NCBI GenBank assembly: GCA_905250115.1 | Contig: CAJNOI010000006.1 | Coordinates: 1,159,526 to 1,223,525 of the forward strand | Length of the DNA: 64,000 nucleotides | Source of the DNA: Adineta steineri | Taxonomy: Eukaryota > Rotifera > Eurotatoria > Adinetida > Adinetidae | Reading direction: 5' to 3' | In this document: in pieces, positions 1 through 10,400 of the stretch | Position numbering within the stretch: the first letter of the stretch is position 1 | Layout: each line of letters starts with the position of its first letter | Notes under the pieces: generated by a model | What the model was told of the DNA's origin: nothing | The model's database searches: none | The model's input: only the letters and a program-made list of their open reading frames with translations | Translations under genes and position numbers: made by a program

Positions 1-272
1 CAGTGGATAAGATATCAAGGATTGGTACATACGTTAGGATGAATGGAACGAACGAACGAAAGATTTAGATAGATCTCTCTAGTCTATTTTTTTAAAGAGC
101 TTCGGAATGAGGGTCGAAGAAGATCTAACGAATTCTAAATCTTTCTGTTTATTCTGTGTGTAAACGAATTCAGCTCCGTATGAAATTTGTTAAATACGTT
201 TTACATTATTTAAGCTTTTATCGATAAATAGATAACTGAATTAATTGTTTTTAGATATAACATAATACGATT

Positions 273-823
273 ATGCAGCAAACAACAAACTTTCGTTTAG
301 CAATTACAAGTGGGCGACGATCTAGTGGTACCTCGCGAAGTCGACAGTCGAGTGTTTTGAAAAACAATTTTTATGAATAATTAATTAATCATTCATCTTG
401 TTTATTGTAGGCAGTGCCTGATAGACTTGAGCGAGGAGCATCTGGTGGTACTCGACGAAATCGGTCAGCCGATGTGTTGGCTGTTACAGTAAGTATCATC
501 TGATTTGGTAAAGCTTGCGACGATGAATGTTGCATATTTAAAAATCTAATTTTATTTCTTTTAGAATGCACAGCCAACACCAGCGACCTGGAAGCAGCTA
601 ATGCTTTCTTTGAACCCTGTCCGAAGTGATTTTGGAGCGGTGTGATATAGAGCAGGCGGTTTCCGAACTAACTCATAAGCGATCTGGTCTTGAAAAGAAT
701 ATTTCTGATCTTTGCCCTACCGTGTGCGAGCAAGAAAAGATCATGGCTGAGCTCCAACAAAATATGAAGATCCCTCCATCAGTACCTCCACGTATTCACC
801 GACGACCCTCCAACGAGCAGTAG
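273..823 (+). pseudogene. Repeat-protein family copy A, frame-shifted
   Basis: Three putative exons can be read: 273-353, 411-488 and 565-823. The first two encode a basic Ser/Arg/Gly-rich N-terminus. Exon 2 ends in LAVT before GTAAGT, the same ending as the minus-strand relative at 2217-2378. The third exon begins with an NAQPTPAT motif like the exon-2 starts of the intact copies (DMEATPAD, DTQASPTA). In that frame it soon stops, at a TGA near 643. From about 623 a second frame is open to the stop at 823. It gives a charged helical segment and the tail IPPSVPPRIHRR, matching PPPVPPRSSRR of the copy at 5130-5949. A one-base shift between about 611 and 640 would explain this. The first donor (GTTTTG) is weak. 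It is either a decayed gene or an assembly indel. Function is unknown; PPxVPPR resembles an SH3-binding motif. Confidence 0.5.
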
Positions 824-920
824 CTCTATGTTTTTATTTTTTGTTATTTTTATTTCTTTCCTTTTTTTTCAAATAAAAACAAATAGATACAGAAATTGTA
901 TATCGTTTTTATAAAGGAAA

Positions 921-1035
921 ACAACATTCCATACAAATATAAACTGTTCTCTAAATGAAATAAAAATAAATTTTTTTTATAACATTCTTTTGTTTCGAAT
1001 AGTATTCTTCTGCCTTATATTTTTCAATACGATAG
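921..1035. repeat. Duplicated fragment of a MAP3K4 intron/exon border
   Basis: This stretch closely matches 8301-8400, which covers the start of a kinase-domain exon (the MEYC segment) and its adjoining intron in the MAP3K4-like gene. Shared runs include TTCCATACAAATATAAA and TTTCGAATA.TATTCTTCT, with small substitutions and indels. It stands alone with no kinase exons around it, so it is a non-functional duplicated scrap. Confidence 0.75.
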
Positions 1036-1274
1036 TCATTTTGATAGATGTATATAACAATGCTTTCGAAACGATACGTATATATTTAAATATAACATCA
1101 AGAAACATTTTATTTGTTTTGTCATTTCTTTATAGAATTGATTAAATATTTATATAATTATGTGTTTTATTTAAAGAAAAAAAATAGAAGTTTGTTTTAT
1201 CAAGTTTTATTTAGAGAAAAAAAGACTAAACTAAAGAAAACGGAAAGAACAAAAAACAAAAAGAAAAAATTAAA

Positions 1275-1890
1275 CGTCTGTTTGAAGTGCTGAGACTCGT
1301 TCGGCACCCATGTTTGAAACCATCATGTTCAATATAGCAGCATCTTCTGTTTCTTTAATAAGAGCTTCGGTTGTAATATGAAGCTGTTTCTCCACTTCAC
1401 AAGTCCTCGCTTCGCTCCATGAGGCTCCTGCTCCACTTTACAAAGCTCTTGCTTTCTTCCATGAAGTTCTTGTTTCACTTCACGAAGCTCGTATTTTTGT
1501 AAAGTGGAGTTCTCGCCCCGTGAAATGAAGCACTTGCTCCTTATGGTTCAGATCTCTCTCCATTTGATTAATCTCTGCTGTTAGTCAAGCGATTTCAGCG
1601 GTCATTGTTGGCTGCACACCCTAACCCAGGTCGATCGTTCAGACCATCTGAAAAGTTGCCTTTTCAAGGCATGAAACGGCCATAGAACGGCGTAATTTCT
1701 GCCGTGAACTGTTAATACTGAGGGCCGTATTTGGCTTGGGAGAACAAAGAACCTGAAAATTATAAATAAGAAAGAAAAAAGGTGGTGTAATGTTTCACGA
1801 AGAGAGAAAACAAACAATAACTTACCAATGTTCTTTCCTAAACATCGCTAATAAATTCCGTCAAATCTATAAGAAAAAATGAATATTTCT
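1275..1890 (-). pseudogene. Degenerate copy C of the repeat-protein family
   Basis: On the minus strand this region encodes pieces of a charged coiled coil. One reads TAEINQMERDLNHKEQVLHF, followed by a stop in that frame. A second frame gives KQELHGRKQELCKVEQE, and a third gives a C-terminus ending VSALQTDV then TAA. The pieces line up with the relic at about 1925-2378 but the frame changes at least twice. An upstream part near 1610-1740 holds a PTMTAEIA motif resembling the PTPA motif of intact relatives. It is best read as a decayed gene. The 1829-1885 stretch just upstream (minus sense) repeats a sequence also found at 3059-3122. Confidence 0.5.
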
Positions 1891-1924
1891 GAACTTTATA
1901 GTCTAAAGGTTGATTTAATTATGG

Positions 1925-2378
1925 GAAATTTTTGATCGTGTCTATCAAAGCAAGATCTTCTGTGGCTTTGATAAGAGCTTCTGTTATTTTTTGGAAGTTC
2001 TTGCTCCACTTGATAAAGCTTTTGCTTTCTTCCATGAAGTTCTTATTTCACTTCACGAAGCTCGTATTTTTGTAAAGTGGAGTTCCTGCTCCGTGAAATG
2101 AAGCACTTGTTCTCTATGCTTCAAATCACGTTCTAGTTGATTGATTTCTGCTGTTAAATGGATTTTCTAGAACAAACAGAGTAAAGCTTATGAATACGAA
2201 TAAAAAAGAAACTTACTGTGACCGCTAGCAGTTCCGATTCCGTTATACTTGGTGGAGGTCGTGGTAGTGGTGGGAAACGACGAGGTCGACGCATCTGACT
2301 CAGATCTGCCACCTTCGAGTCAGATCGCATCGCCTCCTTATTATACGTGTCATATGCTTGAATAGATTTGTCAGACAT
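1925..2378 (-). pseudogene. Degenerate copy B of the repeat-protein family
   Basis: The first exon (2378 down to 2217) is open from an ATG and encodes 54 residues. It has a proline/arginine-rich part (RRPRRFPPLPRPPP) and ends LLAVT before a good GTAAG donor, matching exon 2 of copy A. After an acceptor near 2169 the next exon reads TAEINQLERDLKHREQVLHF and then hits TGA. A second frame continues with KQKLYQVEQELP. Stops and frame changes indicate decay, though exon 1 could still be expressed. It is a near-duplicate of the relic at 1275-1590. I cannot assign a molecular function. Confidence 0.45.
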
Positions 2379-2399
2379 ATCTAAAACGAAACACATTTA

Positions 2400-3058
2400 A
2401 TTCTTTTATTTATTTAAAAATACAAAAAAAATAACAAACTACGATACCAGCAAATATTACATGTAATAAAAACGTTTGAACATTGAACAGGAACCAATCT
2501 TTAGAATTCATTATATGTTTTCTGCTCTTCATTTTGAAGTCATTCGATCATGGGTATATTTCCTTTATTTCTCGAACCCACATTCAGCCATAATTGATTT
2601 AATATTCATTGCCAATATTCTAAAGAATAAGTCTTCTTATCTTTCAAAAACACATACGTCAAATGAAGAGAAAGTGTAGTGAAACGGGTAGCTTAATGAA
2701 AATTTTATATGAAAAAGATAAATAACAATATAATTACTAGAATTTCCGATCTTGTTAAGTTGGTTACAACGGTCATCATCAGTAAACAAACACTAAGAAC
2801 ATCATTAATAACAATTAAATCAGATAACAATGCAAATTATAATCATAATCATAATATTATCCAACTACTAATACTACTGATACTACCAATAACAATAATA
2901 ATACAATAACGCTTCACTGCACTTTCTCTTCGTTCGACTTTACTGTGTTTATTATCAAGTTATCTATTTTATTATTAAAAACGTAAGTATTTTCTAACTG
3001 ATATCAATTAACTAAAGATAAGCTTCTGGCTGGCAAATACCGAATTTGATAGCAATAT
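2400..3058. other. AT-rich spacer
   Basis: No coding sequence can be supported here. Two short open frames at 2476-2679 and 2709-2909 have low-complexity, Asn/Ile-rich content typical of random AT-rich DNA. Confidence 0.6.
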
Positions 3059-3461
3059 CAATGTTCTTTCCTGAACATCACTAATAAATTCGGTCAAATC
3101 CATAAGGAAAAATGAATATTTTTCTATGATTAATGGGTCACCTTCATTGAGCGTTGTTCCAGTAGCAGCAATATATTGCCCCTTTCACCCATATCTCTGT
3201 GTTCTCTTTTTTGTAGCCTATAATAAACAGGTATATACTTCTTTTTTCGTCTAAGTATTGCATTGATAAGTTGACCTATCTCGTCCGTCGTTGTCTCGGT
3301 CAATACTTGACAGACCACACGAAAAAAGAATGAACTCTGTTTTTGATAGGTTGTTTTATTCCTAGCTGTGAGTTACATTGTTCTCTGTTGCATATATATT
3401 TTGTATTTGTTAGTTCATTCATTACTTTTTTCATTATTCAAAGCATTGACGAATACCAGCG
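3059..3461 (+). repeat. Upstream module of copy D, duplicated at about 4737-5129
   Basis: About 350 bp directly upstream of the short first exon at 3462 (from near 3110) is nearly repeated upstream of 5130. Examples are the ATTAATGGGTCACCTTCATT run and TTGATAAGTTGACCTATCTC. The start of this module also matches 1829-1885. Because the module precedes two intact family members at the same distance, it probably carries the promoter and 5' UTR. A minus-strand frame at 3130-3318 is broken in the other copy, so it is unlikely to be a gene. Confidence 0.65.
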
Positions 3462-4154
3462 ATGTGTAAAGAGGAGGAAACCAACACATTGAAAGTATGT
3501 ATGAATTTAGAGTTTTTTTCAAATCACGAAACTAATGTGATGTAGCTAAGTTCGAAGTAGAAACAGATCGAATTAGAACTTCCGAGGCATATTTCTGAAA
3601 TGTATTTTCTTGGATCTTTGAAATCTACATTTCAATAGTTATTGTTGAGTTTCTTTTACAAAAAACCATACTATCGTTTTTATTTTTCATGTTGATAATT
3701 CTATCGTTGCTTGTTTTAGGATATGGAGGCAACACCAGCAGACGACAGCCGTCGACCGATAGCCGAAACCTGTCGGTTACAGTGGAAGCTGAGTTGTACG
3801 GAGTACGCGCTCTATTTGAAAGTGCAGGAGCTTCATGAAACGAAAGAGAAGCTCTACTTAACGGAACAACAGCTTAGTGAAATGAAACAAGAGCTGTGCC
3901 TAACGAAACAACAGCTTAGTGAAACGAAACAAAAGCTGTGCCTAATGAAACAACAGCTTAGTGAAACACAACAAGAACTCTGTCAAACGAAACAAGAGCT
4001 CGTTCAAACGAAACAAAAGCTCTGTCAAGCAAAACAAAAGCTTCGAGAGACGAGTCGAGAGCTCGGTGAATTCATGGAGAGGCTGGATCTACTGAAGCAG
4101 AAGATGTTTGCTCTTCTGCAGGCACGGTCAGCTTTACAGGTGACTCTGGTGTGA
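3462..4154 (+). CDS. Coiled-coil repeat protein, family copy D (2 exons)
   Basis: Exon 1 (3462-3494) encodes MCKEEETNTLK and ends at GTATGT. Exon 2 (3720-4154) follows a TTTTAG acceptor in phase 0, giving a protein of about 155 residues. After an N-terminal part with DMEATPADD, most of the protein is a run of 7-residue units of the QQLSETK / QELCLTK type, about 10 in a row. This predicts a long charged helix forming a coiled coil. No signal peptide or membrane segment is visible. The start is chosen because the same 33-nt exon and surroundings are preserved at 5130. AATAAA signals follow near 4205-4255. It lacks the PPxVPPR tail of copies A and E. Function is unknown; the nearly exact 21-nt units imply recent expansion. 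Confidence 0.7.
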
Positions 4155-4259
4155 CTTTTTTGTTTTGTTGAAATGAACATGAAAGTTTTCTTTTTTTTCT
4201 CCTTCAAATAAAACTAAAATTCTAAAATAAAACTTCTCTTTTTTTTCTTTAAATAAAAT

Positions 4260-4625
4260 AGATAACTGTAGTATTTCGATCACTTTTAAGAAGAAAAACC
4301 AAAACAAATAAAACGTTTCTTGACGTTACACTTAGATACATACTGTTTCAAAAGTACTCTTATATACATTTATCGAAATCACTATTAAGAATCTAATCAT
4401 AATAAAAATGAAAACAGTACATATTCGAACATGAGGATATGGATGATCAAATAGTGCTTTAGATAATGGACACTCGTTAACATCAGATGTTAAACATAAT
4501 TGAATAAACGCATATGCTTCCTGAGGTATTGGTGAACCCTTTTTGCTAGCTAATAATTGATTTTAAATATATATATATGCATTTCACCTCATTATTTCCA
4601 TATTAGAAAAAAGATTTCAATAAAT
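4260..4625 (-). pseudogene. MAP3K4 3'-end pseudogene fragment
   Basis: The segment matches 7270-7625, the 3' flank and last exon of the MAP3K4-like gene (kinase subdomain XI and C-terminus). The equivalent of the TPDVNERPLAKALLDHPYPR coding run is recognisable on the minus strand. It carries substitutions and deletions, including loss of the QHEAYDF coding portion in part, and the rest of the kinase is absent. It is a truncated duplicate sitting between two repeat-protein genes. Confidence 0.75.
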
Positions 4626-4736
4626 TAAATATAGCTGTCATGTACATATCCTTGTTGATAAATACTGTATTAACCATGGATCTTTAAAAATATAAACAGA
4701 AGGGTGGATGTGACTCTGGGTTAGAGAAGTGAAGGA

Positions 4737-5129
4737 GAGACACCCACACCCTAGTTTCTTTTGAAACAATACTTTTTTTACATGAATATTTTTCTATGAT
4801 TAATGGGTCACCTTCATTGAGCATTGTTTCAGTAGCAGCAATATATTGCCCCTTTCACTCATATATTTGTGTTCTCTTTTCTGTAGCATATAATAAACAG
4901 GTATATATTTCTTTTTTCGTCTAAGTATTGCATTGATAAGTTGACCTATCTCGTTCGTCGTTGCCTCGGTCAATAATTAATAGACTGCAGGAAGAAGAAT
5001 GAACTCGATTTTGATAGGTTGATTTATTCCTGGCAGTGAGTTACATTGTTCTCTGTTGCATATATATTTTGTGTTTGTTAGTTCATTCATTACTTTTTTC
5101 ATAGCTCAAAGCATTGCCGAATACCAGTG
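4737..5129 (+). repeat. Upstream module of copy E, duplicate of about 3059-3461
   Basis: This is the second copy of the module ahead of copy D, aligned end to end with it from about 4785 to the ATG at 5130. It has scattered substitutions and small indels. The conserved distance to the ATG supports a shared promoter/5' UTR role, which is an inference. Confidence 0.65.
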
Positions 5130-5949
5130 ATGTGTAAAGAGGAGGAAACCAACACATTGAAAGTATGTATGAGTTTAGAGTTTTTTTTAAATCATGGAAC
5201 TGATGAGATATAGCTAGTCTTGAAACAGAAACAGGTCGAGTTAGAACTTCCAAGTTATATTTTATCATTCATGAACGTGATTACTTTTTCGCTTTTTAAA
5301 GTTCTTATATATTTGAGTAGTTATTGTTAAATTTCTCTCTTTATGAAAGAACATATCACCGTTTTCATTTTTTTCATGTTAATTAATCGCACATTCTCTG
5401 TTCTAGGATACACAGGCATCACCAACAGCTGTCGACGAAGGCCGCAGATTGAGAGAGGAAAACTCTCTTTTGATGCGGCAGCTCCAATTCACGAAACTAC
5501 GATCCGATTACACAAAGACTCAACTCCATGAAGCAAAGCGTCAGCTACGTGATACAGAGCGTCGGCTCGGGGAATCAGAGCAGACTCTTTCTGCTCTTGA
5601 GCAGACTGTGTCTGAGGTTCAGCAGTCTAACTCTACTATTAGACAGACCGTGTCTGATCTTGAACAGACCGTGTCTGAAATTAAGCAGGACGTGGCTGAG
5701 TTTCAGCAGAACGTGGCTGAGTTTCAGCAGGGTGTATCTAGGTTTCAGCAGGGGGTGTCTAGTTTTCAGCAGGGGGTGTCTAGTTTTCAGCAGGGGGTGT
5801 CTAGTTTTCAGCGGGGCGTGTCTAGGTTTCGGCAGGGCGTGTCTAGGTTTCAGCAGACTGCGTCTGCGCTCCAGCAGGCACAAGCCGAGTGCCCCCCGCC
5901 CGTGCCTCCACGATCTTCTCGTCGTAAGTCTATTGAGACTTTCATGTAA
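5130..5949 (+). CDS. Heptad-repeat coiled-coil protein, family copy E (2 exons)
   Basis: Exon 1 (5130-5162) is identical in coding sense to that of copy D (MCKEEETNTLK). Exon 2 (5407-5949) follows a TTCTAG acceptor in phase 0, giving about 191 residues. It starts DTQASPTA, continues as a charged helix, and then has about 14 consecutive 7-residue units. The central ones are almost identical (VSSFQQG, VSRFQQG). The tail is PPPVPPRSSRRKSIETF, a proline-rich basic motif shared with copy A. The 21-nt units between about 5690 and 5850 are near perfect, a coding minisatellite. Open frames exist on other frames and the opposite strand (5575-5883) only because the repeat has no stops. No known family is recognised; a scaffold with an SH3-type ligand is a guess. 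Confidence 0.7.
5690..5860 (+). repeat. 21-bp coding minisatellite
   Basis: Tandem 21-bp units of the form GGGGTGTCTAGTTTTCAGCAG lie inside exon 2 of copy E. Three central units are essentially identical and the flanking ones diverge. Each unit encodes one heptad, so unit gain or loss changes coiled-coil length without breaking the frame. Confidence 0.85.
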
Positions 5950-6220
5950 CTCTTCTTTTTTCGTTTTTTCATTTTCCTTTATATTGAAATAAAACTTTTT
6001 TTTTCATTTGTTCTCAAACATAGACAAGATACTTCTTTTTTCCTTTTTTTCTGTAAATACAATAAATAACAAAAAAAAACGACTCTCTTTATTTTTTTCA
6101 AATAACAACAAAATGGTAATAAGAGAAAATAAAAGAGAAAACATATCTGCAGTATTTTATCTTATACAAAGATTAGATAATTTTTACTATTAAGTCTCTG
6201 ACTTAGTCTAAATCAAGATT

Positions 6221-7165
6221 CTAAATATTGATTTGTGCGGTAATATGATAAAGAAAAAGAGCACAAGCAACCGATGCATTTAATGACGATATTTCACTTT
6301 CAGCATTTGGTTGAATACAAACATTATAATGACACATTTCAGTTATTTCTTCTGGAATTCCTTCATGTTCATTTCCGATAAGTACAATAATACGTTGTAA
6401 ATTGGAATTTAAACAATTCTTTTTCATATCGTCTAAACGTAAAATTTGTAGTGGCATATTTCCTTTATGTGTTCCACAAACTACAGCAATATTTTTTTGT
6501 TCATGTAAAACATTTAAATAAGTTTTTAAATCATTACATGTCGAAATAGACATTAATTCAAGTGCTCCTGAACTAGCTTTACTAGCAACTGGTGATGGTT
6601 GACATGTTCCACGTGTTAAAATAATTCTATCAATACCAAAAAAATGTGCTGTACGAATAATTCCACCTAAATTCATAGGATCATGAATTTTAACAAGACA
6701 TAAATCAACAGAGATTTTAGTTGAATTTTGTTGAATATTAGTTTGTTGTTCTATATGTTGAATAGGTAATGATGAACAATCAAGACAAACACCTTGATGT
6801 GGACGATCAAATGATAGACGATCAAGAGCATGTGTATTAACATATTTTATTGGTATTGATAATTGTTCAGCTAACTGTTGAATATTTTCAAGTACTGGAC
6901 GATTTTCATTTGATGTTTCACTAAGAAATAATTGATAAAATTGTCGACGTTTTGTTTTAAGTGCTAATTCTATTGGATATAAACCAAATAAACATTGACC
7001 ACGAAGTGAAACTTTTAATAATGATTGATTATCTGTAGAGGATGGTTCATTCAAAGATAATTTTTTTAAACGATCACTTGTTGGTTTAGTAAAATCAAGT
7101 TGAGGTAAACGTGTTTTACTATGAAAATAACGAGAAAAACAAATACGAAATATACGATAATACAT
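6221..7165 (-). CDS. MRM1: Mitochondrial rRNA 2'-O-methyltransferase, SpoU family
   Basis: This is a single-exon gene of 314 residues. The N-terminal part holds the substrate-binding domain typical of the TrmH/SpoU family (LFGLYPIELALKTKRR, about residues 60-75). The SPOUT knot motifs follow in order: NLGGIIRTAHFFGIDRII near residue 165, VLIGNEHEGIP near 265, and SSLNASVACALFLYH near 292. These residues bind S-adenosylmethionine and form the trefoil knot. The basic, aromatic N-terminus (MYYRIFRICFSRYFHSK) looks like a mitochondrial targeting sequence. MRM1 methylates one guanosine ribose in mitochondrial large-subunit rRNA; the exact target here is inferred from the family. The start is the first ATG, preceded by an in-frame stop and AT-rich DNA. 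It lies 268 bp downstream of the MAP3K4 stop on the same strand. TRMH/TARBP1-type paralogues are the alternative. Confidence 0.8.
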   Translation of the reverse strand: MYYRIFRICFSRYFHSKTRLPQLDFTKPTSDRLKKLSLNEPSSTDNQSLLKVSLRGQCLFGLYPIELALKTKRRQFYQLFLSETSNENRPVLENIQQLAEQLSIPIKYVNTHALDRLSFDRPHQGVCLDCSSLPIQHIEQQTNIQQNSTKISVDLCLVKIHDPMNLGGIIRTAHFFGIDRIILTRGTCQPSPVASKASSGALELMSISTCNDLKTYLNVLHEQKNIAVVCGTHKGNMPLQILRLDDMKKNCLNSNLQRIIVLIGNEHEGIPEEITEMCHYNVCIQPNAESEISSLNASVACALFLYHITAQINI

Positions 7166-7432
7166 CTAGAGAAGGTTTATTTACTAACACAATGATTTAT
7201 TTATATGTTTTGTTCATGTGTTTTTATTAGGACGAAATAGAAATAAATAAATAAATATGTAATTTTTTTGATCGTTTTTATATAGAAAAAAACAAAACAA
7301 ATAAAATGTTTGTTGACGTTAGATTTAAATACATATCATTTGAAAAGCATTGTTATATACATTTACCAAAATGACTACTAAGAATCTAATCATAATAAAA
7401 AAGAAAAAAATGATGATAATAATTGTAATTTT

Positions 7433-10400
7433 TTAAATCAAAACTTTACCTGTTCGAACACGAGGATATGGATGGTCAAGTAATGCTTTAGCTAATGGAC
7501 GCTCATTTACATCGGGTGTTAAACATAACTGAATAAAATCATATGCTTCATGTTGATCTCTTAACTCATCAGGTATAGGTGGACCTTTTTTGGCTAATAA
7601 TTGGTTTTGAATATATATACGTTCTTCATGTGGTCGTGCAACGTTCGCCCAAGGATGCTGAAATTTAACGATACAAAAAAAAAGATAATTGTTTTTTTTC
7701 AAAACAATTCAATAACGTACTTTGCCAGTAAGCATTTCTATAATAGTACAGCCAAGTGCCCAAATATCAGATTGATATACATATTCTGGTTCAGGTGGTT
7801 TAAAATCTATTATAGATATACAAAGATAAAATATCAGATATTGTTATAAATGACAGAATACTTACATAAAGTGCCAAATTGTGTACTTCGTGAATCAGTA
7901 GTATCTGCTGAAGGAGATTCTAATTCTAATCGATGAGATAAATTGAAATCCTAATAATAAACAAATGAACAACTTTCTTTAATAAATATTTTTCTTGTAA
8001 ACTTACACCTAATTTCACAATATAATGTCCATTTTCATTAGCAATAAAAATATTATCACCTTTAACATCACAATGAACAATACAATGTTCATGTAAAGCT
8101 AATAAAGCTTGTAAAAGTTGTTTAACAAAGCCTCGAACAAGTTCATAAACATTTAAGGATGGTGCTAAACGAACATTATCTGTATTAATTTCATCATCTT
8201 GATCACTTGAATCTGTCCATATTCCACTATTCGATTTTCTACTATCTGCACGTTTTTGAAATGCTCGAATATCATTTAAAAATTCATTTACTGTTGATAG
8301 ACAATATTCCATACAAATATAAATTGTTCGCTAAATGGAATAATAATAAAATTTTCTTTTGTTTCGAATAATATTCTTCTACCTTATATTTTTCAATACC
8401 AAAATATCGTACGATATTTGGATGATTTATTGACATAATCATGTCTATTTCTTCTGCTATACGTCGTAATTTCTCAGGATATGTACTTGGTAATGAACGC
8501 GATGCAATTGATGATAATTGAATTTCTTTCATACATACAATTGAACCATTTGAACTATTAATTGCACGAAATGCTACTCCTGCACCACCTTGTCCAATGC
8601 GTGTACCACGACGCCAAGGAAAAGCAATATTACGTGTTTTTAATGATATAACAGGATCTAATGTAGAACCACTTGTTGTTGTTGTACTATTATTATTATT
8701 ATATATTCGACCAATTTGTTTTCTCTCGCGAAGTTTCTGTTCTATTTCATTTTCACGATTTTCTATACTTTTTTGAATACGTTCAACAGGATTTGTAGAT
8801 AATAATGGTAATAGATCATTAAAACCACCACCACTATCCATACGTCGATGTCCACCTAGGAGAAAAAAAGAGATTATAAGAATATATATTTTGATTTACT
8901 TGTACTAGATCGATTACGTTGTCGAGTAGAAACTGTTGATGAAACACTATTTGAACGTGCTATAAAATATAATATGATATTATAAATTAAAGATATTAAA
9001 TTATTATGAGAGTCTAGCACCATATGACCAAACGTAATAACACATATTACCAAAAAGAAATGTCAAGATTCAATATCTGATAATATTAAACAGAATGTAT
9101 CGAAATTTAAATATAGATTTCGATTACTCTGTGAGTAATACAATATCTATCAACAATGATAAGTACAGATCAATTTTCTAGAATTTATCATTAACATTAT
9201 TTAAATATAAATCTTGACATTTCTATTATAGATTATACCAGAAAGATTTGAAATATCACTCATTGCTTACCAATACTTAAACTTCGACATAGATGATCAT
9301 TTAGAAAACTAACATCTTTTCACAGAGATACAGAATAAATATAACAATTATTTACTTATTTTTTTAGTATATTCAATTTACCTTTGATTGTTAATACATC
9401 TCGATTATCTAATGTATTTCCACGTAAAGCTTTCAATGCAACTGGCATTTCAGTCATTAATTTTTTATAGTCATCTTCAGTTAATAATTGTAAATGAGGA
9501 GATCTAGCTAAAAAACCAAGAAATATCATTCCTGGTGAAAACCATCTTGGCCTAAACAATAAATATATAATGTTTATTGTTGTCTTTTCATATTCATTAG
9601 AATTTATATTTACCTAAGAACTTTATATTTTGCTGTTCGAGCTTGTTGAATTGATGTATATTTAAATTTTTTTGTAACACATTTACACCATTCACAAAAG
9701 AATTCATTCATTGTACTAACAAATTTTTTTAAAATTTTATCATCATTTATTGATATTGATGGTAAAAGTTCATATAGAAGACGAAATAATTCAAATCCAG
9801 AATTATATACATATAATACAAGATCAAGTAATTTTGATTCTATTGTACGTAATTGTCGTTCATCAAATTTAACTATTTCTGTAAGAAAGATTTTTATTGA
9901 ATCTTGATCCCATATCGTATTGAATATTCGAACAAGATGTGTTAATTGATTACTCAATTTATCAATATATTCCTATATAGAAGAAAGAAAAGAAAAAAAT
10001 TATTTTTTTAAATGAATATCAAAACAAACAGGTAATTGATCGAATGTTAAACGAATATCTTCATCACGAGCTAATCTTTTAATAAGTTGAATATTGCTAT
10101 TTAATCCCATATGATATTGAAATAAATCAATAGCATTTTGCCAATGATCAGATCGTGTTACAACCAAATGAAGACATGTTAATTCAGTTGAATTTAATGC
10201 TAATTGTGTACTTTCACTTGCTCGAATAAGAACAGTATCACCTGTCCATGAATTATTTTGTAAATGAGAATTTCTTTTCGGTATAAATATCATAAATGAT
10301 GGTTTTACATCACTATTCGATTTTTTAATTTCATCTGTTGATAATTGTTGACTACAAATAATACTAAGTAATTGTTCAACTTGATTTTTATCTGTTGATA

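Noticed and set aside
3130-3318. Minus-strand 62-residue frame upstream of copy D
   Set aside because: The duplicated module at about 4785-5130 carries changes that break this frame, so the frame is not conserved.
5575-5883. 102-residue open frame on the minus strand opposite copy E, with LLKTRHP repeats
   Set aside because: It exists only because the 21-bp repeat lacks stops in several frames. The plus frame has the matching first exon, splice sites and family-wide tail motif.
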